A stretch of DNA of 22,597 nucleotides, taken from positions 1 through 22,597 of IMG/VR virus record IMGVR_UViG_3300030108_003390, one strand, 5' to 3'. Source of the DNA: a virus. This document shows, piece by piece, positions 12,347-20,479 of the stretch. Numbering within the stretch: position 1 is the first letter of the stretch; each line of letters starts with the position of its first letter. The notes beneath the pieces are model-generated. The model had not been told where the DNA came from. It did no database searches and was given only the letters and a program-made list of their open reading frames with translations. The position numbers and the translations under genes were made by a program.

Positions 12347-15283
12347 ATGGGTACATTTTCAGACGGCGAAAGCGGATCTTCGGTTCGTACAAAGATAAAC
12401 GCTGCGATTGAAAAGACAGAGGGCACCTCTGCAATATCGACTGTTGACATTAACGGTGGTGCAATTGATGGCGTGACGCTTGGGACAAACTCTGCCGTCA
12501 CGGACTTGCGTGTTGATAACATTAAAGTTGACAGCAATGAGATCTCAGCAACAAATACGAACGGCAATGTTCAAGTCACTCCGAATGGTACAGGTGTTGT
12601 TGAGGTCAAAGGTGCAGGTGGTAATGATGGAACGCTTCAGTTAAACTGCTCTGTAAACAGTCATGGCGTTAAAATTAAATCACCGCCACATTCTGCGGGT
12701 GCTTCTTACACATTAACGTTACCTAACAATGACGGCGATGCGTCACAGTTTTTGCAAACGGACGGTTCAGGAACGCTAAGTTGGGCAGCGGCGGGGGGGA
12801 CAGGTGTAACTGTTCATACAAACCAAGCTGCGATGCTCACGGATGCAGCGTCTGCTTCCGAGGGGTCTTTGCACTATGACACTGATGCGAATAAGCTCTA
12901 TGTGAAGCAAAGCAGTGGTTTCTTTTTACTAGCGACAATTACAAACACCACGCCAACTATTACTAGTTTTTCTGAGAACACAGGCGGTGCTGGTGCCAAT
13001 AATCTTACGACGGGCGGAACTTTTGGATTAACGGCTGGTTCGAATACGGTAATAACGATTAATGCCACTGATCCAGACCTTGAAACGCTCGTATACTCTG
13101 CCACAGTAACGAGTGGGACGGCAAGCAATGTTATTTCATCGCCGAGTCTACCCATCTCCAATCAATCTGGAAATACTTTTACGTTGGTGCCCGTGACCTC
13201 AGGGAGCGGCGGAAGTATAACAGTCCGTTTTGACGTGAGCGATGGGAATAATATTGCGAACGTAACTCAATCTTTTGAGATAACGTTTACTGTTACAGAC
13301 AGTAATTTTACCCGCCTGTTGATGGCTACTGATGATGCCGTTGGTGGCAATCAAAGCATCACGGATAGTTCGTCAACTGCCCATACAATCACCGTAAATA
13401 ATGATTCTCATGCAGGCAGTTTTTCGCCTCATCGGCACGGTGGATATAGCGTATTTTTTGACGGCAACGGTGATTATTTAAGTGTCGCGGATCACTCTGA
13501 TTTTGACTTGACTTCTGATTTTACAATAAAATTTTGGGCAAGGCACACTTATTATTATGCTCAAAACTTAGGCTATATTTACGGATATTTTGGTAATTTT
13601 TATTCGGCTGGCGGTTTAGCGTTGAGTGTCCGAGGCGCAAATAGCGATGGCGTTGTATTTTCATGGATGAACAGTTCGGGAACTCTCACAAACACAAATT
13701 TAAGTTTTTACCCAAGTCTTAACCAATGGTATTTTTACGAGTTAACGAGATCCAGTAACACATTAACGATCAAGGCCGATGGAACAACAATTCACACCGT
13801 TGATGTATCAACCCTGGGCAACCCTAGCCGCCCTTTGGTGATAGGAAATATACCTAGCGGTGCGTCAGGCATTGATACATTTGGTAATTTGTTTGGGTAC
13901 ATAACTGACTTTCAATATGTAACTGGCGGAACTGCGACAGAAGCATCTGTGCCGACTGCGCGTTTAACCTCTGACTCAAATACTGCGTTATTAACTTGCC
14001 ACCTACCTTACTTGTCAGATGGTTCATCAACAGGACATTCGATTACGATTGGCGGAGATCCATCAACCGAGCCTTTGTCTCCGTATGATAATGATGAGTA
14101 TGTAGAGAGCATTAATGGCGGGTCTATATCTTTTGATGGTAGTGCAGACAGTCTACAACTTACAGCAAGCGCTGATTTGCAGGCACTTGGCAGAACAGGA
14201 ACGGCGGCAACAATAGAGGCGTGGGTTTACCTTAACTCTGCACCGTCGTCGAATGGAACCGCTGTATACTCGCTTGGCACGGCGGGAAGCACAGGCGGCA
14301 ACAATATTTTGTCGTTCGAAATACAAAATAATAGAACGTTACGAGGAATGGTTAATGGGGGATATAGCAACACAACTGGTTGTCCCATAAGTACCGGAAC
14401 TGTACCACTAAAAATTTGGACGCATATAGCGCTTGTTTTAAACAGCGGCACTTGGACGATCTATCTCAATGGGTCTGCAGATGGAACTGCAACAGGCAGT
14501 TACCCAAGCGGAGCAAATCACAGCACAGCATTCGTCGGACGTGTTTTTTATGATAACGGACGTGACGCCGACATGGTTGTTTCAGACTTAAGAATTACTT
14601 CAGATGCTCAATATACAACTACTTTTACGCCCCCAACTGCTCCACTTTCAACCGTATCGAATACAAAGCTGCACATAAAAGGCACTGACGCGCATGTTTT
14701 AGACAAATCGCAGGTAAGTAATTTGAAGCTCGTTGGTGGGGCAGCGGCAAGCACGACCCAAGCCAAATTTGGAAGCACGGCAAGCGTTTATTTCGACGGT
14801 TCGGATGATATTGTGCAGACTCCGCAATCGTCCATGTTTAATCTTGGTACTGGAGCATTTACGGCAGAATGCTTTTTCCGCGTAAATGATGACGATCAAA
14901 ATTCTTTAATTTATTTTCTTAGCGGGAATACTAACGTTCTAGGTACTTTTTACTTTCACACAAACAATAGTATCGCTGTCTATGACAGTGGCTATATTAC
15001 AGGAAATACAGGAAGCGGAAGCAATCATAATATTTTAAGTATCAACACTTGGCATTATCTGGCAGTAACCCGCGACACAACTACAATGCGCGTCTACATT
15101 GACGGCACACAAGTTTTTAGTGGATCAAACACTACAAATTATTCGACTGACAATATTAGGCTAGGTGGTCATCAGTATGGAAATTACTTAAATGGTTATC
15201 TTCAGGATGTGAGAATATCTATCGGTAAAGCTAGGTACACGGGTAGTACGCATACTGTACCAACATCATCATTGAAAGGTTAG
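12347..15283 (+). CDS. Large tail fibre / adhesin with Ig-like and three LamG-like domains
   Basis: 978 residues. The N-terminal 190 residues are fibre-like (SDGESGSSVRTKINAAIEKT, TNGNVQVTPNGTGVVEV and DGSGTLSWAAAGGTGV). An Ig- or cadherin-like region spans about 200-321 with ITINATDPDLETLVYSATVT. Three concanavalin-A/LamG-type modules follow at about 364-528, 591-768 and 813-978. Each opens with an S-x-x-F-D-G-(N/S)-x-D pattern (FFDGNGDYLS, SFDGSADSLQ, YFDGSDDIVQ) and closes with a G-x-(I/L)-x-D-(F/V/L)-(Q/R) type strand. LamG modules commonly bind glycans, so this is a strong candidate receptor-binding protein for host surface polysaccharide. It sits between the connector-region genes. Confidence 0.82.
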   Translation: MGTFSDGESGSSVRTKINAAIEKTEGTSAISTVDINGGAIDGVTLGTNSAVTDLRVDNIKVDSNEISATNTNGNVQVTPNGTGVVEVKGAGGNDGTLQLNCSVNSHGVKIKSPPHSAGASYTLTLPNNDGDASQFLQTDGSGTLSWAAAGGTGVTVHTNQAAMLTDAASASEGSLHYDTDANKLYVKQSSGFFLLATITNTTPTITSFSENTGGAGANNLTTGGTFGLTAGSNTVITINATDPDLETLVYSATVTSGTASNVISSPSLPISNQSGNTFTLVPVTSGSGGSITVRFDVSDGNNIANVTQSFEITFTVTDSNFTRLLMATDDAVGGNQSITDSSSTAHTITVNNDSHAGSFSPHRHGGYSVFFDGNGDYLSVADHSDFDLTSDFTIKFWARHTYYYAQNLGYIYGYFGNFYSAGGLALSVRGANSDGVVFSWMNSSGTLTNTNLSFYPSLNQWYFYELTRSSNTLTIKADGTTIHTVDVSTLGNPSRPLVIGNIPSGASGIDTFGNLFGYITDFQYVTGGTATEASVPTARLTSDSNTALLTCHLPYLSDGSSTGHSITIGGDPSTEPLSPYDNDEYVESINGGSISFDGSADSLQLTASADLQALGRTGTAATIEAWVYLNSAPSSNGTAVYSLGTAGSTGGNNILSFEIQNNRTLRGMVNGGYSNTTGCPISTGTVPLKIWTHIALVLNSGTWTIYLNGSADGTATGSYPSGANHSTAFVGRVFYDNGRDADMVVSDLRITSDAQYTTTFTPPTAPLSTVSNTKLHIKGTDAHVLDKSQVSNLKLVGGAAASTTQAKFGSTASVYFDGSDDIVQTPQSSMFNLGTGAFTAECFFRVNDDDQNSLIYFLSGNTNVLGTFYFHTNNSIAVYDSGYITGNTGSGSNHNILSINTWHYLAVTRDTTTMRVYIDGTQVFSGSNTTNYSTDNIRLGGHQYGNYLNGYLQDVRISIGKARYTGSTHTVPTSSLKG

Positions 15284-15286
15284 ATT

Positions 15287-15943
15287 GTGAGTTTTACATA
15301 CGCACAACTTAAAACTGCAATACAAGATTACACGGAGAATGATGAAACATCTTTCGTAACAAATCTGCCTGTTTTTATCCGGTCTGCAGAAGAACGAATT
15401 TTAAAAAACGTTCAATTAAGTTTGTTCCGCAAAAACGTTTTAGCTAGAACCACGATTTCAAATAAATACCTTCCAGTTCCATCAGATTTTTTAGCGCCTT
15501 TTTCGTTGAGTTTAGCGGGTACAAATAATGATAAGGTGTTTGTTGAATTTAAAGATCCCTCTTTTGTTCAATCTTATACACCAGATGAGTCTACAACAGG
15601 TTTACCAAAATATTATGCACAATTTGATGTTGATTATTTTATTTTGGGTCCGACGCCCGATATCGAATATGTTGCAGAATTGCACTACTTTTACAGACCA
15701 GTGAGTATTACAAGCACTACATTAAGTGATAGCAGTACAACATGGTTAAGTGAAAATGCAGAGTTAGCGTTGCTTTATGGCTGCTTAATAGAAGCATATG
15801 TCTACATGAAAGGTGATCCGGATGTTATGACCATGTATAACCAACGGTTTCAAGAAGCCTTAGTTGGGATAAAATTGTTAGGAGAGGCTAAAGAAGTGAC
15901 TGACGAATATCGCACTGGAAAAATAATAAGGCCAAAACAATAA
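15287..15943 (+). CDS. Second head-tail adaptor candidate (phage SU10 adaptor-like)
   Basis: 218 residues from GTG 15287, supported by AAAGG seven bases upstream. The N-terminus SFTYAQLKTAIQDYTENDET, then FIRSAEERILKNVQL, FLAPFSLSL and TGLPKYYAQFDVDYFILGPT, followed by LHYFYRP, matches a conserved marine-phage protein. I associate it, with moderate certainty, with the adaptor of podovirus SU10. The C-terminal helix (NAELALLYGCLIEAYVYMKG) resembles the connector-family helix also seen in the protein at 10882. The likely role is in the neck between portal and tail. The stop overlaps the next ATG. Confidence 0.7.
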   Translation: MSFTYAQLKTAIQDYTENDETSFVTNLPVFIRSAEERILKNVQLSLFRKNVLARTTISNKYLPVPSDFLAPFSLSLAGTNNDKVFVEFKDPSFVQSYTPDESTTGLPKYYAQFDVDYFILGPTPDIEYVAELHYFYRPVSITSTTLSDSSTTWLSENAELALLYGCLIEAYVYMKGDPDVMTMYNQRFQEALVGIKLLGEAKEVTDEYRTGKIIRPKQ

Positions 15944-16239
15944 TGTTTAAAATAGATGTAAGTGTGCCGCAACATGAGCCCATCGTGGGTGTAAACACGA
16001 CGGATCATCGTGGATTTACTCCGGACGAACTTGCTGAACAGTGTGTTTCAAAGATTATTTCTGTTTCCGAAAATGCTCATCCGGGTATACGGGATCAAGC
16101 TCGCGCTTTTTCAAAACACGTTGAAAAACTGATTTCTTACTATATGCGACAAGCTATTCACAGTGATAGGACAACTGTGTATAATGCTCTGAAAGATGCG
16201 GGGCATCCTGAATTGGCAGAACTCATAAGGAGATTGTGA
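15943..16239 (+). CDS. Conserved small phage protein with SDRTTVYNALKDAGHPELAE motif
   Basis: 98 residues; the ATG overlaps the preceding TAA. It is strongly conserved-looking: TTDHRGFTPDELAEQC, SENAHPGIRDQARAFSKHVE and YYMRQAIHSDRTTVYNALKD, then AGHPELAELIRRL. I recall near-identical proteins across marine and cyanobacterial phages, always without assigned function. The helical C-terminal half resembles a small DNA- or protein-binding bundle. Tight coupling to the adaptor and the next structural gene implies a virion or assembly role. Confidence 0.75.
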   Translation: MFKIDVSVPQHEPIVGVNTTDHRGFTPDELAEQCVSKIISVSENAHPGIRDQARAFSKHVEKLISYYMRQAIHSDRTTVYNALKDAGHPELAELIRRL

Positions 16240-16240
16240 A

Positions 16241-16690
16241 ATGGCCTTTAGTGGAAACTTTATGTGTACCTCTTTTAAGAAAGAGCTTCTTGAGGGTGGA
16301 CACAACTTTTTAAATTCTGGCGGAGATACTTTTAAACTTGCGCTTTACGATAACAACGCATCCTTTACTGCGGCAACTACGGCTTACACGACGTCAAACG
16401 AAGTAAGCAACTCTGGCACATACAGCGCAGGCGGCGGCACTCTTACGAGAGTGGATCCAACAACATCAGGAACTACGGCTTTGACGGATTTTGGCGACCT
16501 TACGTTTACCTCTGCAACAATTACGGCGCGTGGTGCTTTGATATATAATACTACAGAAGGGTCGGGTTCTGGCACTGCAAATACTGTTGTAGTTTTAGAT
16601 TTTGGCTCAAATAAAGCGTCGACCTCTGGTGATTTTCAAATTGTGTTTCCAACGGCAGATGCTAGTAACGCAATTATTCGCATTGCTTAA
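16241..16690 (+). CDS. Conserved phage structural protein, tail-region, beta-rich
   Basis: 149 residues, ATG 16241 after AAGGAG. The signature MAFSGNFMCTSFKKELLEG, then FKLALYDNNASF, TTAYTTSNEV, ITARGALIYNT and a C-terminal FPTADASNAIIRIA is one of the best conserved virion proteins I recall from uncultured marine podoviruses. It is beta-rich with few charged residues. The fold resembles small tail-knob or decoration proteins only by impression. Function is unknown. Confidence 0.75.
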   Translation: MAFSGNFMCTSFKKELLEGGHNFLNSGGDTFKLALYDNNASFTAATTAYTTSNEVSNSGTYSAGGGTLTRVDPTTSGTTALTDFGDLTFTSATITARGALIYNTTEGSGSGTANTVVVLDFGSNKASTSGDFQIVFPTADASNAIIRIA

Positions 16691-16695
16691 ATAAA

Positions 16696-17217
16696 ATGGC
16701 TGACGCAAAGGTTGTCTTTTCGGGTTGGGATTCTTCCACACAAACTTGGGGTGCTGGGGGCTGGGGCCAAGACGTTGCGATTACAACTGCGGCCACAGGC
16801 GGGACAAACAGCGTCACAGTCGAAGGAGCAGCCTCTGTACCGGAAACAGGTCTTGCTGCGGTAACCGGAGTTGGCTCTATTACAATTTCCGTGGGTTCGG
16901 GCGTGTCGACAAACGTGACAGGCTTACAGGCTTCTGGTTCGGTAAATGCGGTTTCTGTCGGGGCCGCGGCATCTGTTACGGTCACGGGTCTTGCGGCAAC
17001 GTCTGGTGTAGGTTCCGTTACTCTTAAAACAAATCAAATCATCCCGGTTGTCCCAAGTGGCATATCCTCGACAGGAGAGGTTGGTTCTGTTACAGTGATT
17101 GGAGATGCAAATGTGTTTCCGACGGGCATCTCTGCTACTGGTGAAGCGGGTCGTACAACGGTTTGGGGTAAAATCATCCCTGATATAAGCACAACATGGA
17201 CTGAAATAGCTGCGTAG
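16696..17217 (+). CDS. Virion repeat protein sharing TGxxATGxVG units with 11550 gene
   Basis: 173 residues. The N-terminus KVVFSGWDSSTQTWGAGGWG is Trp/Gly rich; about 47-155 contains five 22-24 residue units such as SVTVTGLAATSGVGSVTL and VFPTGISATGEAGRTTVW. The C-terminus IIPDISTTWTEIAA is a closing element I recall in marine phages. The units are clearly of the same class as in the protein at 11550, so the two probably share an ancestor or form part of one appendage. The repeats are likely a beta-solenoid or string of hairpins. No catalytic motif is visible. Confidence 0.7.
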   Translation: MADAKVVFSGWDSSTQTWGAGGWGQDVAITTAATGGTNSVTVEGAASVPETGLAAVTGVGSITISVGSGVSTNVTGLQASGSVNAVSVGAAASVTVTGLAATSGVGSVTLKTNQIIPVVPSGISSTGEVGSVTVIGDANVFPTGISATGEAGRTTVWGKIIPDISTTWTEIAA

Positions 17218-17225
17218 GAAATAAA

Positions 17226-17942
17226 ATGGCAAGCACATACACAGGAAGCGGTGTTGAGAAAATCGCCACAGGTGAACAGTCTGGTACATGGGGCACTACA
17301 ACAAACACCAACTTTGACATTCTGGATCGTCTTATAAATGGCGTTGGAACTATAACTTTATCTGGAACTACTCACACTTTGACAACGACGGACGGCACAT
17401 TGTCAGACGGTATGTTTAAAGTTTTGGTTTTGAGTGGTTCGCCTTCTGGAACAAATACAATTACAATATCCCCCAACGATGCTGCACATCTTTACCTTGT
17501 GCAGAATGATAGCGGTCAGGATGCTATTTTCTCACAAGGTTCTGGCGCAAACATCACTGTCGGTAATGGCGATAGTAAAATAATTTATTGCGACGGTGCA
17601 GGTTCTGGTGCCGCGGTCAGTGATTTTACGAGTGACTTGTCGATGGACAGTGCTCGAATTACGGGCGGTAATATTTCAGGTATTGCGGATCTTGCAATTG
17701 CGGATGGCGGTACAGGCGCTTCCTCAGCGTCTGCGGCGAGAACGAATCTTGGTGTTGCTATAGGAAGTGATGTTCTTGCATATGACGCAAACCTGCAAAG
17801 TTTCGTAACAGCACTTACTTTGCCAACCTCTGATGGAACAAACGGGCAAGCGTTGGTAACAAACGGTAGCGGCACTGTTTCTTTTGGTAGTGCTGGAATT
17901 TCAACTGGTAAAGCCATAGCTATGGCAATCGTGTTCGGCTAA
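17226..17942 (+). CDS. Tail fibre-like protein with GGTGASSA repeat element
   Basis: 238 residues. The N-terminus ASTYTGSGVEKIATGEQSGT with WGTTTNTNFDILDRLINGVG is a recurrent start of phage fibre proteins of this type. The middle is beta-rich with ITISPNDAAHLYLVQND. Residues about 157-195 hold ADGGTGASSASAARTNLG followed by DVLAYDANLQSF, a motif common near the end of tail fibres where a trimeric coil forms. It is likely a fibre or fibre-base subunit. The final TGKAIAMAIVFG resembles fibre C-termini I recall. Confidence 0.75.
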   Translation: MASTYTGSGVEKIATGEQSGTWGTTTNTNFDILDRLINGVGTITLSGTTHTLTTTDGTLSDGMFKVLVLSGSPSGTNTITISPNDAAHLYLVQNDSGQDAIFSQGSGANITVGNGDSKIIYCDGAGSGAAVSDFTSDLSMDSARITGGNISGIADLAIADGGTGASSASAARTNLGVAIGSDVLAYDANLQSFVTALTLPTSDGTNGQALVTNGSGTVSFGSAGISTGKAIAMAIVFG

Positions 17943-17954
17943 GGAGATAAGGAA

Positions 17955-18329
17955 ATGGCGGCACCAAATATTGTAAATGTGGCGACGATCACGGGCAAGA
18001 CTGCCAAGATCGCCCTCTCTTCTACTTCGGCAACCACGCTGGTTACAAATGCTGCATCTAGCGACAAAGTGTTTAAAATTAACATGATTCAAGTTGCCAA
18101 TGTAGACGGCACAAATGCAGCAGATGTGACGGTAGATGTTCATAGCGCAGCATCTGGTGGAGGTACTGCATATTCTTTGGTTAGTACAGTTTCTGTGCCA
18201 GCGGATGCGGCCTTGGTTGTTTTAGATAAAAACACAGCGTTGTATTTAGAAGAGAACACGTCGATTACCGCTACGGCAGGCACTGCAAATGACCTTGAAG
18301 TGTTGGTGAGCTATGAGGAAATTAGCTAA
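17955..18329 (+). CDS. Small beta-rich structural protein
   Basis: 124 residues, ATG 17955 after AAGGAGATAAGGAA. It alternates hydrophobic residues (IVNVATITGKTAKIALSST, VFKINMIQVANVDGTNAADV, SLVSTVSVPADAALVVLDKN) and contains LYLEENTSITATAGTANDLE, an arrangement typical of small beta-sandwich phage proteins. There is no TM segment. Lying between two fibre genes, it is probably a virion component, perhaps a fibre adaptor, but this rests on position only. Confidence 0.65.
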   Translation: MAAPNIVNVATITGKTAKIALSSTSATTLVTNAASSDKVFKINMIQVANVDGTNAADVTVDVHSAASGGGTAYSLVSTVSVPADAALVVLDKNTALYLEENTSITATAGTANDLEVLVSYEEIS

Positions 18330-18341
18330 TAGGAGCCTCAC

Positions 18342-19547
18342 ATGGCAAAGGGTAGAGGCGGCTTTATAGGTCAAGATGGTCTGAACGCACCAGATAGTCC
18401 GACAGGCGTCAGTGGAACAGCCGGAGATTCACAGGTTAGTGTTAGCTTTACAGCACCTACTGATGTTGGCGGCTCTGCCATTACTGCCTTCAGAGCGCAA
18501 TCTAATGATGGGATTGGCACGTCAGGCACATCTTCTCCTTTAACGGTCACGGGTCTAACCAACGGCACAAGCTACACGTTTAACGTCTGGGCGATCAATG
18601 CGTTTGGATATTCTGCGCCTAGTGATGCGAGTGGGAGTGTAAGTCCTATAGCAGATCTCGCGGTATTTATGGGCGGCCAAACAGGTTCTGGCACTTATAG
18701 AACAAGTATTATAGATTATGTTTCTATTTCAACAACGGGTAATGCCTCAAACTGGGGCAGTCTTACTGTTGCAAGAGGGGGCGCGGCCCCTGCTTCAAAT
18801 TCCACTCGTGGAATTGCGGCGGCGGGGGGAAATATGTATAATTCAAGCCAAATTTATGATACTATCGACTATATCACATTTGCATCTACGGGCAATGCCA
18901 CAGATTTCGGTGATACTACCGTCGCAAGATATTATAAAGTGGGTGGAATATCTAACGACACTCGTGGAGTGTTTGCATGTGGCCGTAACTCTTCGTTCCA
19001 AGGAACTGAAACCACTGATTATGTTACAATATCTACTACAGGTAATGCTACAAACTACGGTGATTATGGTATTACATTACGTGAGGGGCCGTCTGGCTGT
19101 TCTTCGTCAACAAGAGGGGTTTTAGCGGGTGGCTTCACAGAGGCAAGTGCAAAAAAGAATGAAATTAGGTACACGACAATAGCAACAGTGGGAACTTGGT
19201 CAGATTTTGGAGATTTGTCTACCACGTCGCATCAACACGGGGCGGCATCTAATGGCACACGAGGAGTTTTTCCGGGCATAAATGGGGCAAATACGATAGA
19301 CTTTATAACAATAGCGTCTACGGGTAATTCATCTGATTTTGGAGACTTGACGCAGACAAGCCAACAAAACGAGGCAACAAGCAATAAGACTCGTGCCATC
19401 GTGGCCTCTACTAATAGTTCAGGTGGTGCGATGAACCTAGACTTTTTTGCCATAGCAAGCACGGGAAATGCCTCTGACTTCGGCACTTTGAACACCGCTA
19501 CAACAAACCCTGCGGCGGTAGGAAACAGTCATGGGGGAGTTTCTTGA
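18342..19547 (+). CDS. Adhesin: FN3 domain plus six propeller-like repeats
   Basis: 401 residues, ATG 18342 after AGGAG. A conserved short anchor (MAKGRGGFIGQDGLNAP) precedes a fibronectin type III domain at about 16-103 (GDSQVSVSFTAPTDVGGSAI ... YTFNVWAINAFGYSAPSDAS). From about 107 come six units of roughly 43-48 residues with the core Y-(V/I)-(S/T)-(I/F)-x-S/T-T-G-N-A-x-(D/N)-(F/Y/W)-G-(D/S), then (S/N)-x-T-R-G-(V/I). This suggests a kelch-like beta propeller or similar toroid. Loops between cores are variable. It ends SHGGVS. It is likely a receptor-binding or glycan-binding tail protein. The next gene is a paralogue without FN3. Confidence 0.75.
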   Translation: MAKGRGGFIGQDGLNAPDSPTGVSGTAGDSQVSVSFTAPTDVGGSAITAFRAQSNDGIGTSGTSSPLTVTGLTNGTSYTFNVWAINAFGYSAPSDASGSVSPIADLAVFMGGQTGSGTYRTSIIDYVSISTTGNASNWGSLTVARGGAAPASNSTRGIAAAGGNMYNSSQIYDTIDYITFASTGNATDFGDTTVARYYKVGGISNDTRGVFACGRNSSFQGTETTDYVTISTTGNATNYGDYGITLREGPSGCSSSTRGVLAGGFTEASAKKNEIRYTTIATVGTWSDFGDLSTTSHQHGAASNGTRGVFPGINGANTIDFITIASTGNSSDFGDLTQTSQQNEATSNKTRAIVASTNSSGGAMNLDFFAIASTGNASDFGTLNTATTNPAAVGNSHGGVS

Positions 19548-20479
19548 TGCCCAATTATCAAGGTGTATGGTCCCTCTCCGCGCAGTATCAGAATGCTAGT
19601 GATTGGCCTGTGGTTCCGATAGCAGGTGATCTTGCATTGTTTCCGTCAGGTGCAGCGGCGGACACTAGCGTTAATTACATTGTAATTACTACGACAAGCA
19701 ACACAATTAGTTGGGGAAATTTATCTGCGGGTTGTTTAAACAGTGCGGGTATGTCCTCAAGCACTCGTGGTGTATTTGCGTTTGGTAAGTCTACGGGCAA
19801 TTCAAGTGTTAATACAATGGAATTTGTTACCATGAGGTCCATTGGAACAAGCACTGATTTTGGCGATGCGCAATCTACTGAGGTTAAACAAGATACTGGT
19901 TCTGGAAGTAATACACGAGGTATATTTAAAGATGGGGGAACCAGTGATAATACAATAAGCTATATTACTATAGCCACTACAGGCAATGCTACAGACTTTG
20001 GTGACAGAACAGTAAACGGAAATAGTTTAGCAGGGTTTTCTTCTACAACACGAGGCGTATTTGCTGGTGGTACAACTGGTAGTAGAATAAATACAATTGA
20101 CTATGTGACTATATCCTCAACAGGAAATGCTACAGACTTTGGTGATTTAACACAAGTACAGGCTGACTGTGCAGGTTTGTCTAACTCAACAAGAGGTATA
20201 ACTGCAGGGGGTGCAAGTTCAGGTTTAACTAATGTGATATCATATGTAACGATAGCCTCAACGGGTAATGCTACAGACTTTGGTGATTTAGGTGCAAGTA
20301 AACAGTTTTGCTCCGGCACCAGTAATTCTACTAGGGGCGTGATTCAATTGGGTGAGAGTTTTTCAAACACTTTGGAATATATTACAATCGCCTCAACTGG
20401 AAATTCTTCTGTTTTTGGTAACTATCAATATACAACGGGCGCTGGTGCGGTATCTACTGCACATGGGGGGCTTTCTTAA
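19547..20479 (+). CDS. Paralogous adhesin with six propeller-like repeats
   Basis: 310 residues. ATG 19547 overlaps the previous TGA; GGGGGAG lies seven bases upstream. The N-terminus YQGVWSLSAQYQNASDWPV carries a G-V-W-S-L ... W-P element seen at the start of many marine phage fibres. Six repeats follow with the core Y-(I/V)-T-I-(A/S)-(T/S)-T-G-N-A-T-D-F-G-D and S-x-T-R-G-(V/I/F), closely matching those of the upstream protein. The C-terminus STAHGGLS parallels SHGGVS there. The pair probably arose by tandem duplication with exchange of the N-terminal domain. The stop overlaps the next ATG. Confidence 0.75.
   Translation: MPNYQGVWSLSAQYQNASDWPVVPIAGDLALFPSGAAADTSVNYIVITTTSNTISWGNLSAGCLNSAGMSSSTRGVFAFGKSTGNSSVNTMEFVTMRSIGTSTDFGDAQSTEVKQDTGSGSNTRGIFKDGGTSDNTISYITIATTGNATDFGDRTVNGNSLAGFSSTTRGVFAGGTTGSRINTIDYVTISSTGNATDFGDLTQVQADCAGLSNSTRGITAGGASSGLTNVISYVTIASTGNATDFGDLGASKQFCSGTSNSTRGVIQLGESFSNTLEYITIASTGNSSVFGNYQYTTGAGAVSTAHGGLS

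Noticed and set aside
16924-17289. Minus-strand 121-codon frame with many Arg and Cys
   Set aside because: It is antisense to the repeat protein at 16696 and the start of the fibre gene; the apparent pattern follows from the repeats on the + strand.
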